Assembly: GCA_034408745.1 (NCBI GenBank)
Contig: JAWXCM010000067.1
Coordinates: 1-37,286, forward strand
Direction of reading: 5' to 3'
DNA length: 37,286 bases
Origin: JAWXCM01 sp034408745
GTDB taxonomy: Bacteria; Acidobacteriota; Terriglobia; Bryobacterales; Bryobacteraceae
The translations under genes and the position numbers were made by a program. Below are positions 15,582 to 23,756 of this stretch, in pieces. The notes under the pieces were generated by a model. The model searched no databases and was not told the origin of the DNA. It worked only from the letters and a program-made list of their open reading frames with translations. Each line of letters begins with the position of its first letter. Within the stretch, counting starts at the first letter, position 1.

Positions 15582-16598
15582 ATGCGGAGCATTCGTTATT
15601 CCGTCCTCGATCTGGCGCCGGTTCGCGAAGGCGGCACGGTTTCCGAGGCATTCCACAATACCGTCGACCTGGCGCAGCATGCTGAGGGCTGGGGTTATAT
15701 GCGGTTCTGGCTGGCCGAACATCACAACATGCCTGGGATCGCCAGCGCGGCCACCAGTGTTCTGATCGGGCACGTGGCGGGGAAGACGTCGACGATCCGT
15801 GTTGGCTCGGGTGGCATCATGCTGCCGAATCACGCGGCGCTGGTGATTGCGGAGCATTTCGGCACGCTGGCGACCCTGTATCCTGGGCGCATCGATCTGG
15901 GCGTCGGGCGAGCACCGGGGTCGGACGGCGTGGCCGCTCAGGCGATGCGGTACAACACGGCCGAAGAGGATTTTCCGAAACAGGTGGGACAGTTGATGGC
16001 GCTTCTCGGTCCGGCGGGACCGGGTCAGCGGCTGGTTGCGTTTCCTGGCGAAGGCACGCGCGTTCCGGTGTGGCTGCTGGGTTCGAGCACGTACAGCGCG
16101 CAGCTGGCGGCGAGTCTCGGGCTGCCGTTCGCGTTTGCGTCGCACTTTGCGCCAGCGCTGCTGCATGAGGCCATTGAGGCGTACCGGTCGCTCTTCAAGC
16201 CATCGGAGTATCTGGATGCACCGTATGTGATGGTCGGGGTGCCGGTAGTGGCGGCGCAGACGGACTCGGCTGCCGAGTACCTTGCGACTTCCGCGCTGCA
16301 GCGGCATTTGAATCTGATTCGGCGCAGGCCGATATTCGTGCCGCCGCCTGTGGCTGCTGACCGGATCGACTGGACCAGCGGGGAGCGATTCCTGGTGGAA
16401 ACGCGAATGGAAGTGGCCGCGGTCGGGAGCCGTACGACGGTGGAGCGGAAGCTGGCGGCTCTGGCGGAATCGACCGGGGCGGACGAGTTTATCTTCACCT
16501 CGGACCTGTACGATCACGCCGACCGGCTGCGCAGTTTCGAGATCGCCGGGCAGGTGATGGACGACTTTTCGCGGGCGGGGGCCGTCTGTAACACTTGA
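15582..16598 (+). CDS. LLM-class flavin-dependent oxidoreductase (luciferase-like, group 1)
   Basis: 338 aa from ATG 15582; a longer reading would run back into the VWA gene in another frame. The bacterial-luciferase-like barrel is evident: SVLDLAPVREGGT, GYMRFWLAEHHNMPGIAS, IRVGSGGIMLPNHAALVIAEHFGTLATLYPGRIDLGVGRAPG. This matches the luciferase-like group 1 family (relatives of E. coli YhbW), FMN-dependent enzymes of mostly unknown substrate. It lies 8 bp after the MoxR operon and overlaps the following AAA ATPase by TTGA. Confidence 0.9.
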   Translation: MRSIRYSVLDLAPVREGGTVSEAFHNTVDLAQHAEGWGYMRFWLAEHHNMPGIASAATSVLIGHVAGKTSTIRVGSGGIMLPNHAALVIAEHFGTLATLYPGRIDLGVGRAPGSDGVAAQAMRYNTAEEDFPKQVGQLMALLGPAGPGQRLVAFPGEGTRVPVWLLGSSTYSAQLAASLGLPFAFASHFAPALLHEAIEAYRSLFKPSEYLDAPYVMVGVPVVAAQTDSAAEYLATSALQRHLNLIRRRPIFVPPPVAADRIDWTSGERFLVETRMEVAAVGSRTTVERKLAALAESTGADEFIFTSDLYDHADRLRSFEIAGQVMDDFSRAGAVCNT

Positions 16599-18094
16599 AC
16601 CAACCGTCACTTAGCCGGGCCGCCCAGACTTTGCGGGGCATTCTGCTTTCCGGCCGTCCCCTCATCTACGTTCGCACTCCGGAAGAGGAGCGCGTCGGGC
16701 GGATTCTGGTCGAACTGGCTTCTTCCCTCGGCGCTGCCAAAGCATTGCCGGTGCATTCGTGGAGCATGACTCGCGGGCTCTCGTATCCGGCCGGTGTGGA
16801 CACCGCGGATCCCGCGGCTGCGCTGCAGGCGATTGCCGGTTCGGCGGAGCCCGGCATCTGGCATCTGCGGGACTTTCACGAGCCGCTTCGGGCGTCGGCG
16901 ATGGTGCGCCGGCATCTGCGGGAGCTGGGGCAGACCTGCAGGACGCGGGGGCAGTTTCTGGTGATCACGTCGCCGGTTCGCGATATCCCGGAGGACCTGC
17001 ACCGCACGGTCATCGAAGTGGATCTGCGCACGCCCGACATTACGGAGCTGACGGACTTTCTGCGAGATGAGACGCGCGCGCTGGCGTCGCCGCCGGATGA
17101 GGCGCTGATGGCGGATCTGGCACCTGCGCTGCTCGGGCTGACGCTGGAGGAGACGCGGTACACGATTCACCGCGCGCTGGCCGGCAACGCCACTCTGACG
17201 CGCGACTCGCGGTCGATGCTGCTGGAGGAGAAGCGGCTGCTGGTGAGTCGCGGCGGAATGCTGGAGTTCGTGTCGACGCCCACCAACATGGACGCCATCG
17301 GCGGACTGCAGAATCTGAAGCGATGGCTGCTGGAACGCCGGAAGCTGTTCGATTTGCGGGAGTCGCTGAGCAAGGAAATCGTGCCTAAGGGCCTGTTGAT
17401 GATGGGCATCCCAGGCTGCGGTAAGAGTCTCTGCGTGAAGGCGATATCGTCGCACTTTGAGCTGCCGCTGTACCGGATGGACATGATCGAGGTGTTCTCC
17501 GGGCGGCATGGCAAGCCCGAGGTCGCTTTTGCCGACGCCTGCCGGCAGATGGAGGACCTGGCGCCCGCGGTGCTGTGGTTCGACGAAATCGAAATGGCCG
17601 TGAGTTCCACGGAATCAGCCGGGGAACAGGGTCGAATTTTTGCGTTCTTTCTTACCTGGATGCAGGAAAAAGTGCCGGGATTATTTGTGGCGGCCACTGC
17701 GAATCGAATTGATTTGCTGCCGGCTGAAATGATCCGTAAGGGCCGCTTCGACGAGGTGTTCTTTGTCGACCTGCCGACCGAAGAGGAGCGCACCGAAATT
17801 TTCCGCATTCACCTGCAGCGGCGCGGGTATGATCCGGAGTCGCTCGGCATTCCCGATCTGATGAGTTTTACCGTCGGCTGGACGGGCGCGGAAATCGAGC
17901 AGGTGGTGGTGAGCGCGATCACGAAGTCGAAGCTGGCCGGCGTTCCGATGACCCCGCAGGATTTGCTGACGCTTTCGGCAAAGAGCGTGCCTTTGAGCCG
18001 GACCATGCGCGAGCAGATCAACCACATTCGGTCCTGGGCGTTTGAACGTGCGATTCGGGCCACACCGCAGAAGGGCGCAGGGGTCCCGGTATAA
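16595..18094 (+). CDS. Ycf46-like AAA+ ATPase
   Basis: 499 aa starting at TTG 16595, overlapping the previous stop by 4 bp. The N-terminal half (1-250) is the diverged, probably inactive ATPase-like module of the Ycf46 family (GRPLIYVRTPEEERV ... FLVITSPVRDIPEDLHRTVIEVDL). The active AAA module has Walker A GIPGCGKS at 271-278, Walker B VLWFDEIE at about 326-333, and a C-terminal lid with FTVGWTGAEIEQVV. Cyanobacterial and plastid Ycf46 has been linked to photosynthesis and CO2 use, but the family is broad. Substrate is unknown here. Confidence 0.88.
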   Translation: MNQPSLSRAAQTLRGILLSGRPLIYVRTPEEERVGRILVELASSLGAAKALPVHSWSMTRGLSYPAGVDTADPAAALQAIAGSAEPGIWHLRDFHEPLRASAMVRRHLRELGQTCRTRGQFLVITSPVRDIPEDLHRTVIEVDLRTPDITELTDFLRDETRALASPPDEALMADLAPALLGLTLEETRYTIHRALAGNATLTRDSRSMLLEEKRLLVSRGGMLEFVSTPTNMDAIGGLQNLKRWLLERRKLFDLRESLSKEIVPKGLLMMGIPGCGKSLCVKAISSHFELPLYRMDMIEVFSGRHGKPEVAFADACRQMEDLAPAVLWFDEIEMAVSSTESAGEQGRIFAFFLTWMQEKVPGLFVAATANRIDLLPAEMIRKGRFDEVFFVDLPTEEERTEIFRIHLQRRGYDPESLGIPDLMSFTVGWTGAEIEQVVVSAITKSKLAGVPMTPQDLLTLSAKSVPLSRTMREQINHIRSWAFERAIRATPQKGAGVPV

Positions 18095-18139
18095 CCGTGA
18101 GCACTAGCTACATGTTTGCGTAAATGCTGGGCTTTTCGC

Positions 18140-18145
18140 TACGTT
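18140..18145 (+). promoter_or_regulatory. -10 box of a leaderless deacetylase transcript (TACGTT)
   Basis: GC-TACGTT, 7 nt, then GTG at 18153. No Shine-Dalgarno is visible. It lies in the 58-bp gap after the AAA ATPase gene. Confidence 0.55.
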
Positions 18146-18152
18146 CAAAAGC

Positions 18153-19172
18153 GTGCTGGTCGTTGTTAATTATCATTATGTTCGACGTACCTTCGACAGT
18201 CCTCATCCGGGGATTTTCGGCGTAACGGCCGACGCATTTGTCCGGCAGCTGGAATTGCTGGGGCGTGCTGGCGAGTTCGTCAGCCTCGCCGACATCTTGC
18301 GCGCGGTGCGCGGGGAAGCGACGCTGCCGTCCCGAAGCATTCTGGTCACGTTCGATGACGGGCTGCGCGAGCAGTATGAGCACGGGTGGTCGGCTCTGGA
18401 GCGGCTCCACATACCCGGCGTGATTTTTGCCAGTACGCGTCCCATCGACGAAGCCATGGTTTGCACGGTGCACAAGATCCATCTGCTGCGCAGCATGGTG
18501 GCACCCGATTCGTTGTGGGCTCTGGTTCGGGAGACTGCTGCGGGCGCGGACATGACACTGCCGCAGGAGCTGGACGCGAAGAACATGGGACGGCAGTATC
18601 CGTTCGATTCACCGGCTGGTGCGCAGCTGAAATACCTCCTCAATTTTGCGCTGTCTCTCAGTGACCGGGAGCGGCTTGTGGATCTTTGCTTCGACGCAAC
18701 GTTCACTGGCGAAGAGGCCGCGATGAGCCGCGAGTTGTATCTGACGCGGGACCAGATTCGGGAACTGGCGGCGCACGGCGCCATCGGGTCGCATGGACAT
18801 GACCATCTGCCGCTCGCGCTGATCGGGCAGGCTGCGGCCGCGGAGTCGCTGCGGCGCTCGGCGGAACTGCTGCGGGAATGGAGCGGCGTGCGCCCGCTGT
18901 CTGTCGCTTATCCTTACGGGTCGCGCGAGGCGGTGACGCACGATGTGGCGCGGGCCGCGGAGGATGCGGGTTATGAATGCGGGTTTACGGTGGAATCGGC
19001 TGGCAATGACGAGGCGCATATAAGCGGCTCGCCGCTGCTGCTGGCGCGGTTCGACTGCAACTACATGCCTTCGGGCAAGCTGGAGCAGTGGACGCCGGAG
19101 GCCCTGTTTGCCGGGGTGCCGCGGAGTACGTGGTTCAGCTCGGGCGATCCTGGTCGCCGTCACTGCGCGTGA
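18153..19172 (+). CDS. Polysaccharide deacetylase (NodB homology)
   Basis: 339 aa. The NodB motif 1, TFDDG, is at residues 66-70, followed by GVIFASTRPI. Motif 2, SHGHDHLPL, supplies the metal-binding HxxxH. A later YPYGSREAV segment supplies the motif resembling PYG in this family. These enzymes remove N- or O-acetyl groups from polysaccharides. No signal peptide is seen (MLVVVNYHYVRR), as is common in members acting with exopolysaccharide synthesis. Its last 38 bp overlap the 3' end of the GNAT-like gene on the opposite strand. It probably belongs functionally with the GNAT-like and GT-B-like genes that converge on it. Confidence 0.9.
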   Translation: MLVVVNYHYVRRTFDSPHPGIFGVTADAFVRQLELLGRAGEFVSLADILRAVRGEATLPSRSILVTFDDGLREQYEHGWSALERLHIPGVIFASTRPIDEAMVCTVHKIHLLRSMVAPDSLWALVRETAAGADMTLPQELDAKNMGRQYPFDSPAGAQLKYLLNFALSLSDRERLVDLCFDATFTGEEAAMSRELYLTRDQIRELAAHGAIGSHGHDHLPLALIGQAAAAESLRRSAELLREWSGVRPLSVAYPYGSREAVTHDVARAAEDAGYECGFTVESAGNDEAHISGSPLLLARFDCNYMPSGKLEQWTPEALFAGVPRSTWFSSGDPGRRHCA

Positions 19173-20115
19173 AGTAGACCTGTTCGTCGATGACGGCCGG
19201 CTCAGCGGTCCATATGGCGAGATTTAAAGGCCGAGGCTTCGGGTCGAGAGGCTGGAACAGCGACGGATAGCTGTCTGCATTCTGGCGGGTGAAGCCCGAG
19301 TGTTCCAGCGCTGCGCCGCATTCGAGACGCGTGCAGTAGAAATCGGCGAATCGCACGTTGTGCCGATGCGCGGCGTGGGTCAGGTCGGCTCCGAGGGCGC
19401 GCATGGCTTTCGGTGTGCCTGTCAGCTCGACCACGCGGAGCACGGTTTCGGTGCTGTCTTTCACGTGCTCCAGGCGCGACACGCTGAGGCCGCATGGGAC
19501 GCTGCCGTCACGGGCGACGCGGATGCGGTACTGGAACCTTGGGTGCTGCACGTAACGCCAGTCGATGTAGTCCGCGTCGCGCCAGACACCGATTTCTCCT
19601 GCGTTTCGCGCGGTCCAGTCGGACTGCCACTCCGCGATCTCAAGGCCGTCCGCCGGCATTGCAGCGGGCATCGTGCCTTCGGGCAGGATCCATCGGGGCA
19701 TGGAGTCGATTACCTTAAATTTGAACGCACGGAAGAGGCGCAGCGCGGTGTCGTTCATGCCGGTGCAGCCGATGAAGCCGAAGCCCTGATCGAAGGCAGT
19801 CTTCATCAGGCGCAGGCCGAGCGGCCCCTCGCCCGCTGTGGGGTCGACATACCAAAGTGCGAGCCACGCTCCCGTGACTCGCCGGCCATGAAGATGGGCG
19901 TCGGCCCGGATAACGCCGAGCACGCCCGTGATGTGACCGTCGCGCGAACCGGTAAGAACAGAAAGATGCTGCGGATCGCCGGGGATGCGGTGTTGCCAGC
20001 AGAGTAGTTCGCGGTCACGTGACAGAATGTGGCCGCGTTTCCAGTGCTGGTCAATGAAGGCCATCAGTTCGTCGGCGCGGTGCGCGGGCCACCACCCGAT
20101 TTCCGGGGAGCTCAC
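19135..20115 (-). CDS. GNAT-like acyltransferase of a polysaccharide locus
   Basis: 326 aa from GTG 20115, which overlaps the stop of the upstream glycosyltransferase gene by 4 bp (GTGA); a longer reading would be a shadow of that gene. The first half carries a GNAT-like fold (ELLCWQHRIPGD, LSVLTGSRDGHITGVLGVIRA, GAWLALWYVDPTAGEGPLGLRLMKTAF) and the second a related repeat. This two-lobe layout resembles GNAT/FemAB-like proteins that decorate surface polysaccharides. Assignment to GNAT is by pattern only; the substrate is unknown. Confidence 0.7.
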   Translation of the reverse strand: MSSPEIGWWPAHRADELMAFIDQHWKRGHILSRDRELLCWQHRIPGDPQHLSVLTGSRDGHITGVLGVIRADAHLHGRRVTGAWLALWYVDPTAGEGPLGLRLMKTAFDQGFGFIGCTGMNDTALRLFRAFKFKVIDSMPRWILPEGTMPAAMPADGLEIAEWQSDWTARNAGEIGVWRDADYIDWRYVQHPRFQYRIRVARDGSVPCGLSVSRLEHVKDSTETVLRVVELTGTPKAMRALGADLTHAAHRHNVRFADFYCTRLECGAALEHSGFTRQNADSYPSLFQPLDPKPRPLNLAIWTAEPAVIDEQVYFTRSDGDQDRPS

Positions 20116-21575
20116 GCGTTTGCGATGACTTTCTGCAGGGCTTCGGCAATGAGTGGGCCGGCGGATCCAGGCGGATGTCCCACCTGCAGGTCCACCAGCT
20201 TCTGGCGGCCTTCGCGATCGGCTTCCGGGTGGTCGAGGACGAAGTTGATGTTGTCGGCCAGCTGATCCGCGGAGTGGGAGAAGCGCGCCGATTTGAATTT
20301 GAGGATGGGGCGGTAGTGATCCCAGTTGTAATAGTCGAAGAGCGGGAGGCGGCCCGGCAGTACCTCGCCGACGTCGAAGCAAAGGTTCACCACGGGCCGG
20401 TCATGCAGGCTGTAATCCAGCGTCATGGTGGACCCGTTGTTCACGTTCAGGTCGGCGTGTTGCGTGATATTGGCGAGGAATTGCACGTCTTCAGGGCGGG
20501 GAACGCAGCGGGACCAGTCGCCCGGATCGAGGTGATCCCACGCGGGCTGGCAGAACCTGAGCTCGGGGAACTGCCTGCGAACACCCTCGTAGCGCCTGCC
20601 GTCATCGACTGGCATGGGCCGGACCACCATCTGCGGATTTCCTTTAATCCGGCCATTTCGGATGAAAGTCATGATGATTTCGATATGTTCCGGATCCTGC
20701 GGACAATTTCCAGCGTCGCCGCCGGAAAAGCAGATCAGGGGCCGGGATAAATCGAGGTCCCAGCGCCGGAAGAATTCGGCGCGCGGCAGCAGAATGTCGG
20801 GGTCGGCGTAACAGTCGAACTGCGGTGTGCCGACAATGGTGGCCTGATCGGGGCGCACATGCGGGTAGAACTGCAGCAGTTCGCGGCGCATGAGATCGCT
20901 CCACACCAGGTAGTGGTCGAAGGGCGCGGCGACTCGGGACTTGCTGGTGAGGTTGTCCCAGCTGGCGACGAAGGTGACGACGGGGATTCCCAGAGACTTT
21001 GCGGCGAGCACGGGGGCCAGGACGGCCGGGGCCCGGTGACTTCCACTCAGGACCACGTCGGGACGGTTGGCCTGAAACAGCTTCCGATAATGCTCGACTT
21101 CCGGGAATCCTTCGACGGATCGGAAATAGGCTCGTTCCAGCATCTGGATGCCGGGCTGGTGCGCCATGATGCGACCGACGATCCGCCCTGCGTGATTAGC
21201 GGCCCGGGTCTTCCAGGAGCCTCCCATGGGTCGCGTCCGGGTGAAGCGCATGGAGGACGTGTCGCCCCAGTAGAGGTGGGCAAACGTCAGCGTCTGGCGG
21301 AGCGTGAAGGACAGGGGCTGCTCGCGCATCGGCGGCATCCGCTGCCACGTCGCGCCGCTGTGCACGTTGCGCTGGAGCGGCTGGGGCACATCAGCGGGAC
21401 AGTTGTGAAATATGGTTACGTCGGCAAAGTGCCGGGTCACATAATTGTTGACGACGAAATTTCGTAATGCCACACCGTCCGGAGCCAGCAATGCTACGGA
21501 CAGTTTCTTCGCGCGCGGCTTAGGTGCGGGCCGGGAGCTGATTGAGGACACGTCGTGAGGCGTTGCGGTGGACAT
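20112..21575 (-). CDS. GT-B-like glycosyltransferase / surface polysaccharide protein
   Basis: 487 aa from ATG 21575. After a low-complexity N-terminus it shows a two-Rossmann layout: KLSVALLAPDGVALRNFVV at the front, PDVVLSGSHRAPAVLAPVLAAKSLGIPVVTFVASWDN in the middle, and VNNGSTMTLDYSLHDRPVVNL near the end. That last block has the place and style of the donor-binding loop of CDP-glycerol transferases and GT-B enzymes. I cannot name the family or sugar. It overlaps the GNAT-like gene by GTGA, so the two form an operon running toward the deacetylase gene. Confidence 0.7.
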   Translation of the reverse strand: MSTATPHDVSSISSRPAPKPRAKKLSVALLAPDGVALRNFVVNNYVTRHFADVTIFHNCPADVPQPLQRNVHSGATWQRMPPMREQPLSFTLRQTLTFAHLYWGDTSSMRFTRTRPMGGSWKTRAANHAGRIVGRIMAHQPGIQMLERAYFRSVEGFPEVEHYRKLFQANRPDVVLSGSHRAPAVLAPVLAAKSLGIPVVTFVASWDNLTSKSRVAAPFDHYLVWSDLMRRELLQFYPHVRPDQATIVGTPQFDCYADPDILLPRAEFFRRWDLDLSRPLICFSGGDAGNCPQDPEHIEIIMTFIRNGRIKGNPQMVVRPMPVDDGRRYEGVRRQFPELRFCQPAWDHLDPGDWSRCVPRPEDVQFLANITQHADLNVNNGSTMTLDYSLHDRPVVNLCFDVGEVLPGRLPLFDYYNWDHYRPILKFKSARFSHSADQLADNINFVLDHPEADREGRQKLVDLQVGHPPGSAGPLIAEALQKVIANA

Positions 21576-21648
21576 AAAAATAGCGATCCGTCCGGAGTTC
21601 CGGCCAGACCTCTATTCTCGTTTGTTCTGGTGCTCAGGTACAGTAAAT

Positions 21649-21663
21649 CGGCGTTTCTCGCCG
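21649..21663 (-). terminator. Weak hairpin after the VWA gene
   Basis: CGGCG-tttct-CGCCG (5-bp stem) lies just downstream of the VWA gene stop at 21671. No U-run follows on the minus strand, so a Rho-independent terminator is doubtful. Confidence 0.25.
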
Positions 21664-21670
21664 TTAGTTC

Positions 21671-22750
21671 TTACGGAACGGTTGCCATCCAGTAACCGGG
21701 GCGAGTTGTGACACTAAGCCCTGGCCGCGCTACTTCGACGCGAATCCTGTGATAGCCGCCCTCTGATTTATCGTTCGGATTGTACGTAATCAGGTACTGA
21801 TTGTGCAACTCGCTGGCCACCTTCTGCACCGCGCGTTCCAAATCGCTCTGGCTGATGAATGGATATTCCTTGCCGCCGGAATATTTGGTGTACAAATCGA
21901 CGGGATCTTTGATGAAGATATTCTTGCCCGTGATGTACACCTCTTTCAGCAGCGGTGCGAAATCGGCTCCATAGCCCTGCGAGCCCATGTTGCGGGCGTT
22001 TTCTGTGGGCGTGTTGGCACCGCCACCGGGCACGTGCCTGCCTCCTGGAGGGATGGGGTCGGGCCGGGGATACGCGGGTCTGGTGGTGAGCGCGGTGTAC
22101 AGCCGTGACACGTTGAGCGAGTACACGATGACGTTGGCCATCTCGAGGCTCGTCACCGCATCACGGGTCTTCATCGTACTGCCCTTGTCCACCGATTCGG
22201 CGATGAGCAGCAGTACTTTGCGACGATCTCTCGGCCGGTTGCGAAGCATGCGGGTCGCAGTGACCACAGCGTCGGTAAGAGCGCTGTTCATGCTCCCGGC
22301 GCGCAGTTTGTTAATGGCTTCGTTCACTTTGTCGCCGTCGGTAGTGAAACCGTTGGTAAGGTCTTTGATGTTGTGATCGAAGCCGATCACCGCGATCTCG
22401 CCCGACTCCCCGGCCACCAGGCTGGTCAGCATGGAGCCGAGCTTGCGAATGCGCGGCAGCACCGAATCGACCTTATAGTCCGCCTGCACGGCGACTACGA
22501 GTGAGATGGGAGCAAACGTCTCGTCGACCTTGATGTCCTGTAGTTTGTCGTTGTCATACAGCCGGAAGTCGGTTGATTTCAGGCCCTGCACATACGTGCC
22601 GTCCCTGTCGACCACGGTGGTGGGCGCCAGCACGTTTGTCGTCTGCGTCCGGACAATGGTCCCGACATCTTCCTGCGCATACAGGCCCGCCACCACCACG
22701 GCAACAGCGCCGATGGAGGCAAGGGCGAGCGTAACTGGTTTGCGTCGCAT
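21671..22750 (-). CDS. VWFA-related domain protein with degenerate MIDAS
   Basis: 359 aa from ATG 22750 (GTG 22753 is directly adjacent and equally possible). A signal-anchor-like N-terminus (MRRKPVTLALASIGAVAVVVAGLYAQ) is followed by a VWFA-related fold of the kind expanded in Acidobacteria (VLAPTTVVDRDGTYVQGLKSTDFRLYDNDKLQDI). Where such proteins usually have DxSxS this one reads VVAVQADYK, so the metal site is lost. The C-terminus ends with NQYLITYNPNDKSEGGYHRIRVEV and PGYWM, typical of this group. It starts 5 bp after mogA and is probably cotranscribed with the molybdenum cofactor genes. Role unknown. Confidence 0.85.
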   Translation of the reverse strand: MRRKPVTLALASIGAVAVVVAGLYAQEDVGTIVRTQTTNVLAPTTVVDRDGTYVQGLKSTDFRLYDNDKLQDIKVDETFAPISLVVAVQADYKVDSVLPRIRKLGSMLTSLVAGESGEIAVIGFDHNIKDLTNGFTTDGDKVNEAINKLRAGSMNSALTDAVVTATRMLRNRPRDRRKVLLLIAESVDKGSTMKTRDAVTSLEMANVIVYSLNVSRLYTALTTRPAYPRPDPIPPGGRHVPGGGANTPTENARNMGSQGYGADFAPLLKEVYITGKNIFIKDPVDLYTKYSGGKEYPFISQSDLERAVQKVASELHNQYLITYNPNDKSEGGYHRIRVEVARPGLSVTTRPGYWMATVP

Positions 22751-22755
22751 CACTT

Positions 22756-23286
22756 TTAGGACGTCCTCATGGTATCCGCCGTTTCTCCGGCGGGTTCGTG
22801 TTCGGTTTTGCCATTCAGCAAATCTACGATGTGCGGAATCAGTTCCACGATGCAATCGAGTGACTGCAAGGCACCTGTAGGCGATCCTGGGAGGTTCACC
22901 ACCAGGGTTCGTCCACGCGTTCCCGCAATGCCTCGCGACAATATCGAGCGGGGTGTGAACCGCAGGCCCTCGGCGCGCATCTGCTCGCCAATTCCTGGTA
23001 TTTCGCGGTCGAGCACGGCGCGGGTCGCCTCCGGCGTGACGTCGCGCACGGCGACTCCGGTACCTCCGGTAGTCAGCACGACGGCGTACTTTTCCGAGTC
23101 GGCGAGCCGCGCGATTTCCTGGCTGATGGCCGCCACTTCGTCGGGCACCACCAGCACGTCGGCCGACCAGCCCATCTGGCCGAGCCGGAGAGCCACGGCA
23201 GGGCCGGACATGTCGACGCGCAGACCGGCCGAAACCGAATCGCTGACCGTGATGACGGCCGCGTGTTCCCTGTCGGGCTGCGTCAT
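22756..23286 (-). CDS. MogA/MoaB molybdopterin adenylyltransferase family protein
   Basis: 176 aa. It follows the MoaB/Mog fold: HAAVITVSDSVSAGLRVDMSGP, YAVVLTTGGTGVAVRDVTPEATRAVLDREIPGIGEQMR, ILSRGIAGTRGRTLVVNLPGSPTGA. The TTGGTG loop binds molybdopterin. The family adenylylates molybdopterin before metal insertion by MoeA. MogA and MoaB cannot be separated from sequence alone here. It overlaps moaC by ATGA and has moeA upstream in the same operon. Confidence 0.93.
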   Translation of the reverse strand: MTQPDREHAAVITVSDSVSAGLRVDMSGPAVALRLGQMGWSADVLVVPDEVAAISQEIARLADSEKYAVVLTTGGTGVAVRDVTPEATRAVLDREIPGIGEQMRAEGLRFTPRSILSRGIAGTRGRTLVVNLPGSPTGALQSLDCIVELIPHIVDLLNGKTEHEPAGETADTMRTS

Positions 23287-23756
23287 GCGGGCCGCCTCCA
23301 GTCACCGCTCTTTCCACCTGTTTTTTCCAGCAAGTACAAATCCTGAATCTCGATTCCCTTGTCCAGCGCCTTTGTCATGTCGTAGACCGTGAGAGCCGCC
23401 ACGGAAGCTGCCGTGAGGGCTTCCATCTCCACGCCGGTCTGGCCCGATGTGGCCGCCATGGCGTGAATGCGCACGCCGCCCGATTCCACTTGCACGTCGA
23501 CATCCGCGATGGAAAGCGGCAGCGGATGGCACATCGGGATCAGGTCGGCGGTACGTTTCGCGGCCATGATTCCGGCGATGCGGGCCACTTCCAGCGGGTT
23601 GCCCTTGGGGTTGGAGGCAAGCTGTTCCAGCACCTTCGCCGACATTCGCACGAACGCGTGGGCACGGGCCGTGCGGCGCGTAGCGCTCTTTCCGGAGACA
23701 TCCACCATGCGAGCTTCGCCAGCATCGTCGAAGTGAGACAGCCGGTCCGCGCTCAT
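23283..23756 (-). CDS. moaC: Cyclic pyranopterin monophosphate synthase MoaC
   Basis: 157 aa, full length. Family blocks are all present: MVDVSGKSATRRTARAHAFV, AGIMAAKRTADLIPMCHPLPL, and GVEMEALTAASVAALTVYDMTKALDKGIEI, which contains the catalytic Lys/Asp region. With MoaA it converts GTP to cPMP, the first step of molybdenum cofactor synthesis. moaA, moaD and moaE are not in this window. The start overlaps moeA by 4 bp. Confidence 0.96.
   Translation of the reverse strand: MSADRLSHFDDAGEARMVDVSGKSATRRTARAHAFVRMSAKVLEQLASNPKGNPLEVARIAGIMAAKRTADLIPMCHPLPLSIADVDVQVESGGVRIHAMAATSGQTGVEMEALTAASVAALTVYDMTKALDKGIEIQDLYLLEKTGGKSGDWRRPA

Noticed and set aside
22751..23317. Fusion of the VWA protein with an upstream Arg-rich frame over mogA
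   Set aside because: The extension is the shadow of mogA; a normal start with a membrane anchor exists at 22750.
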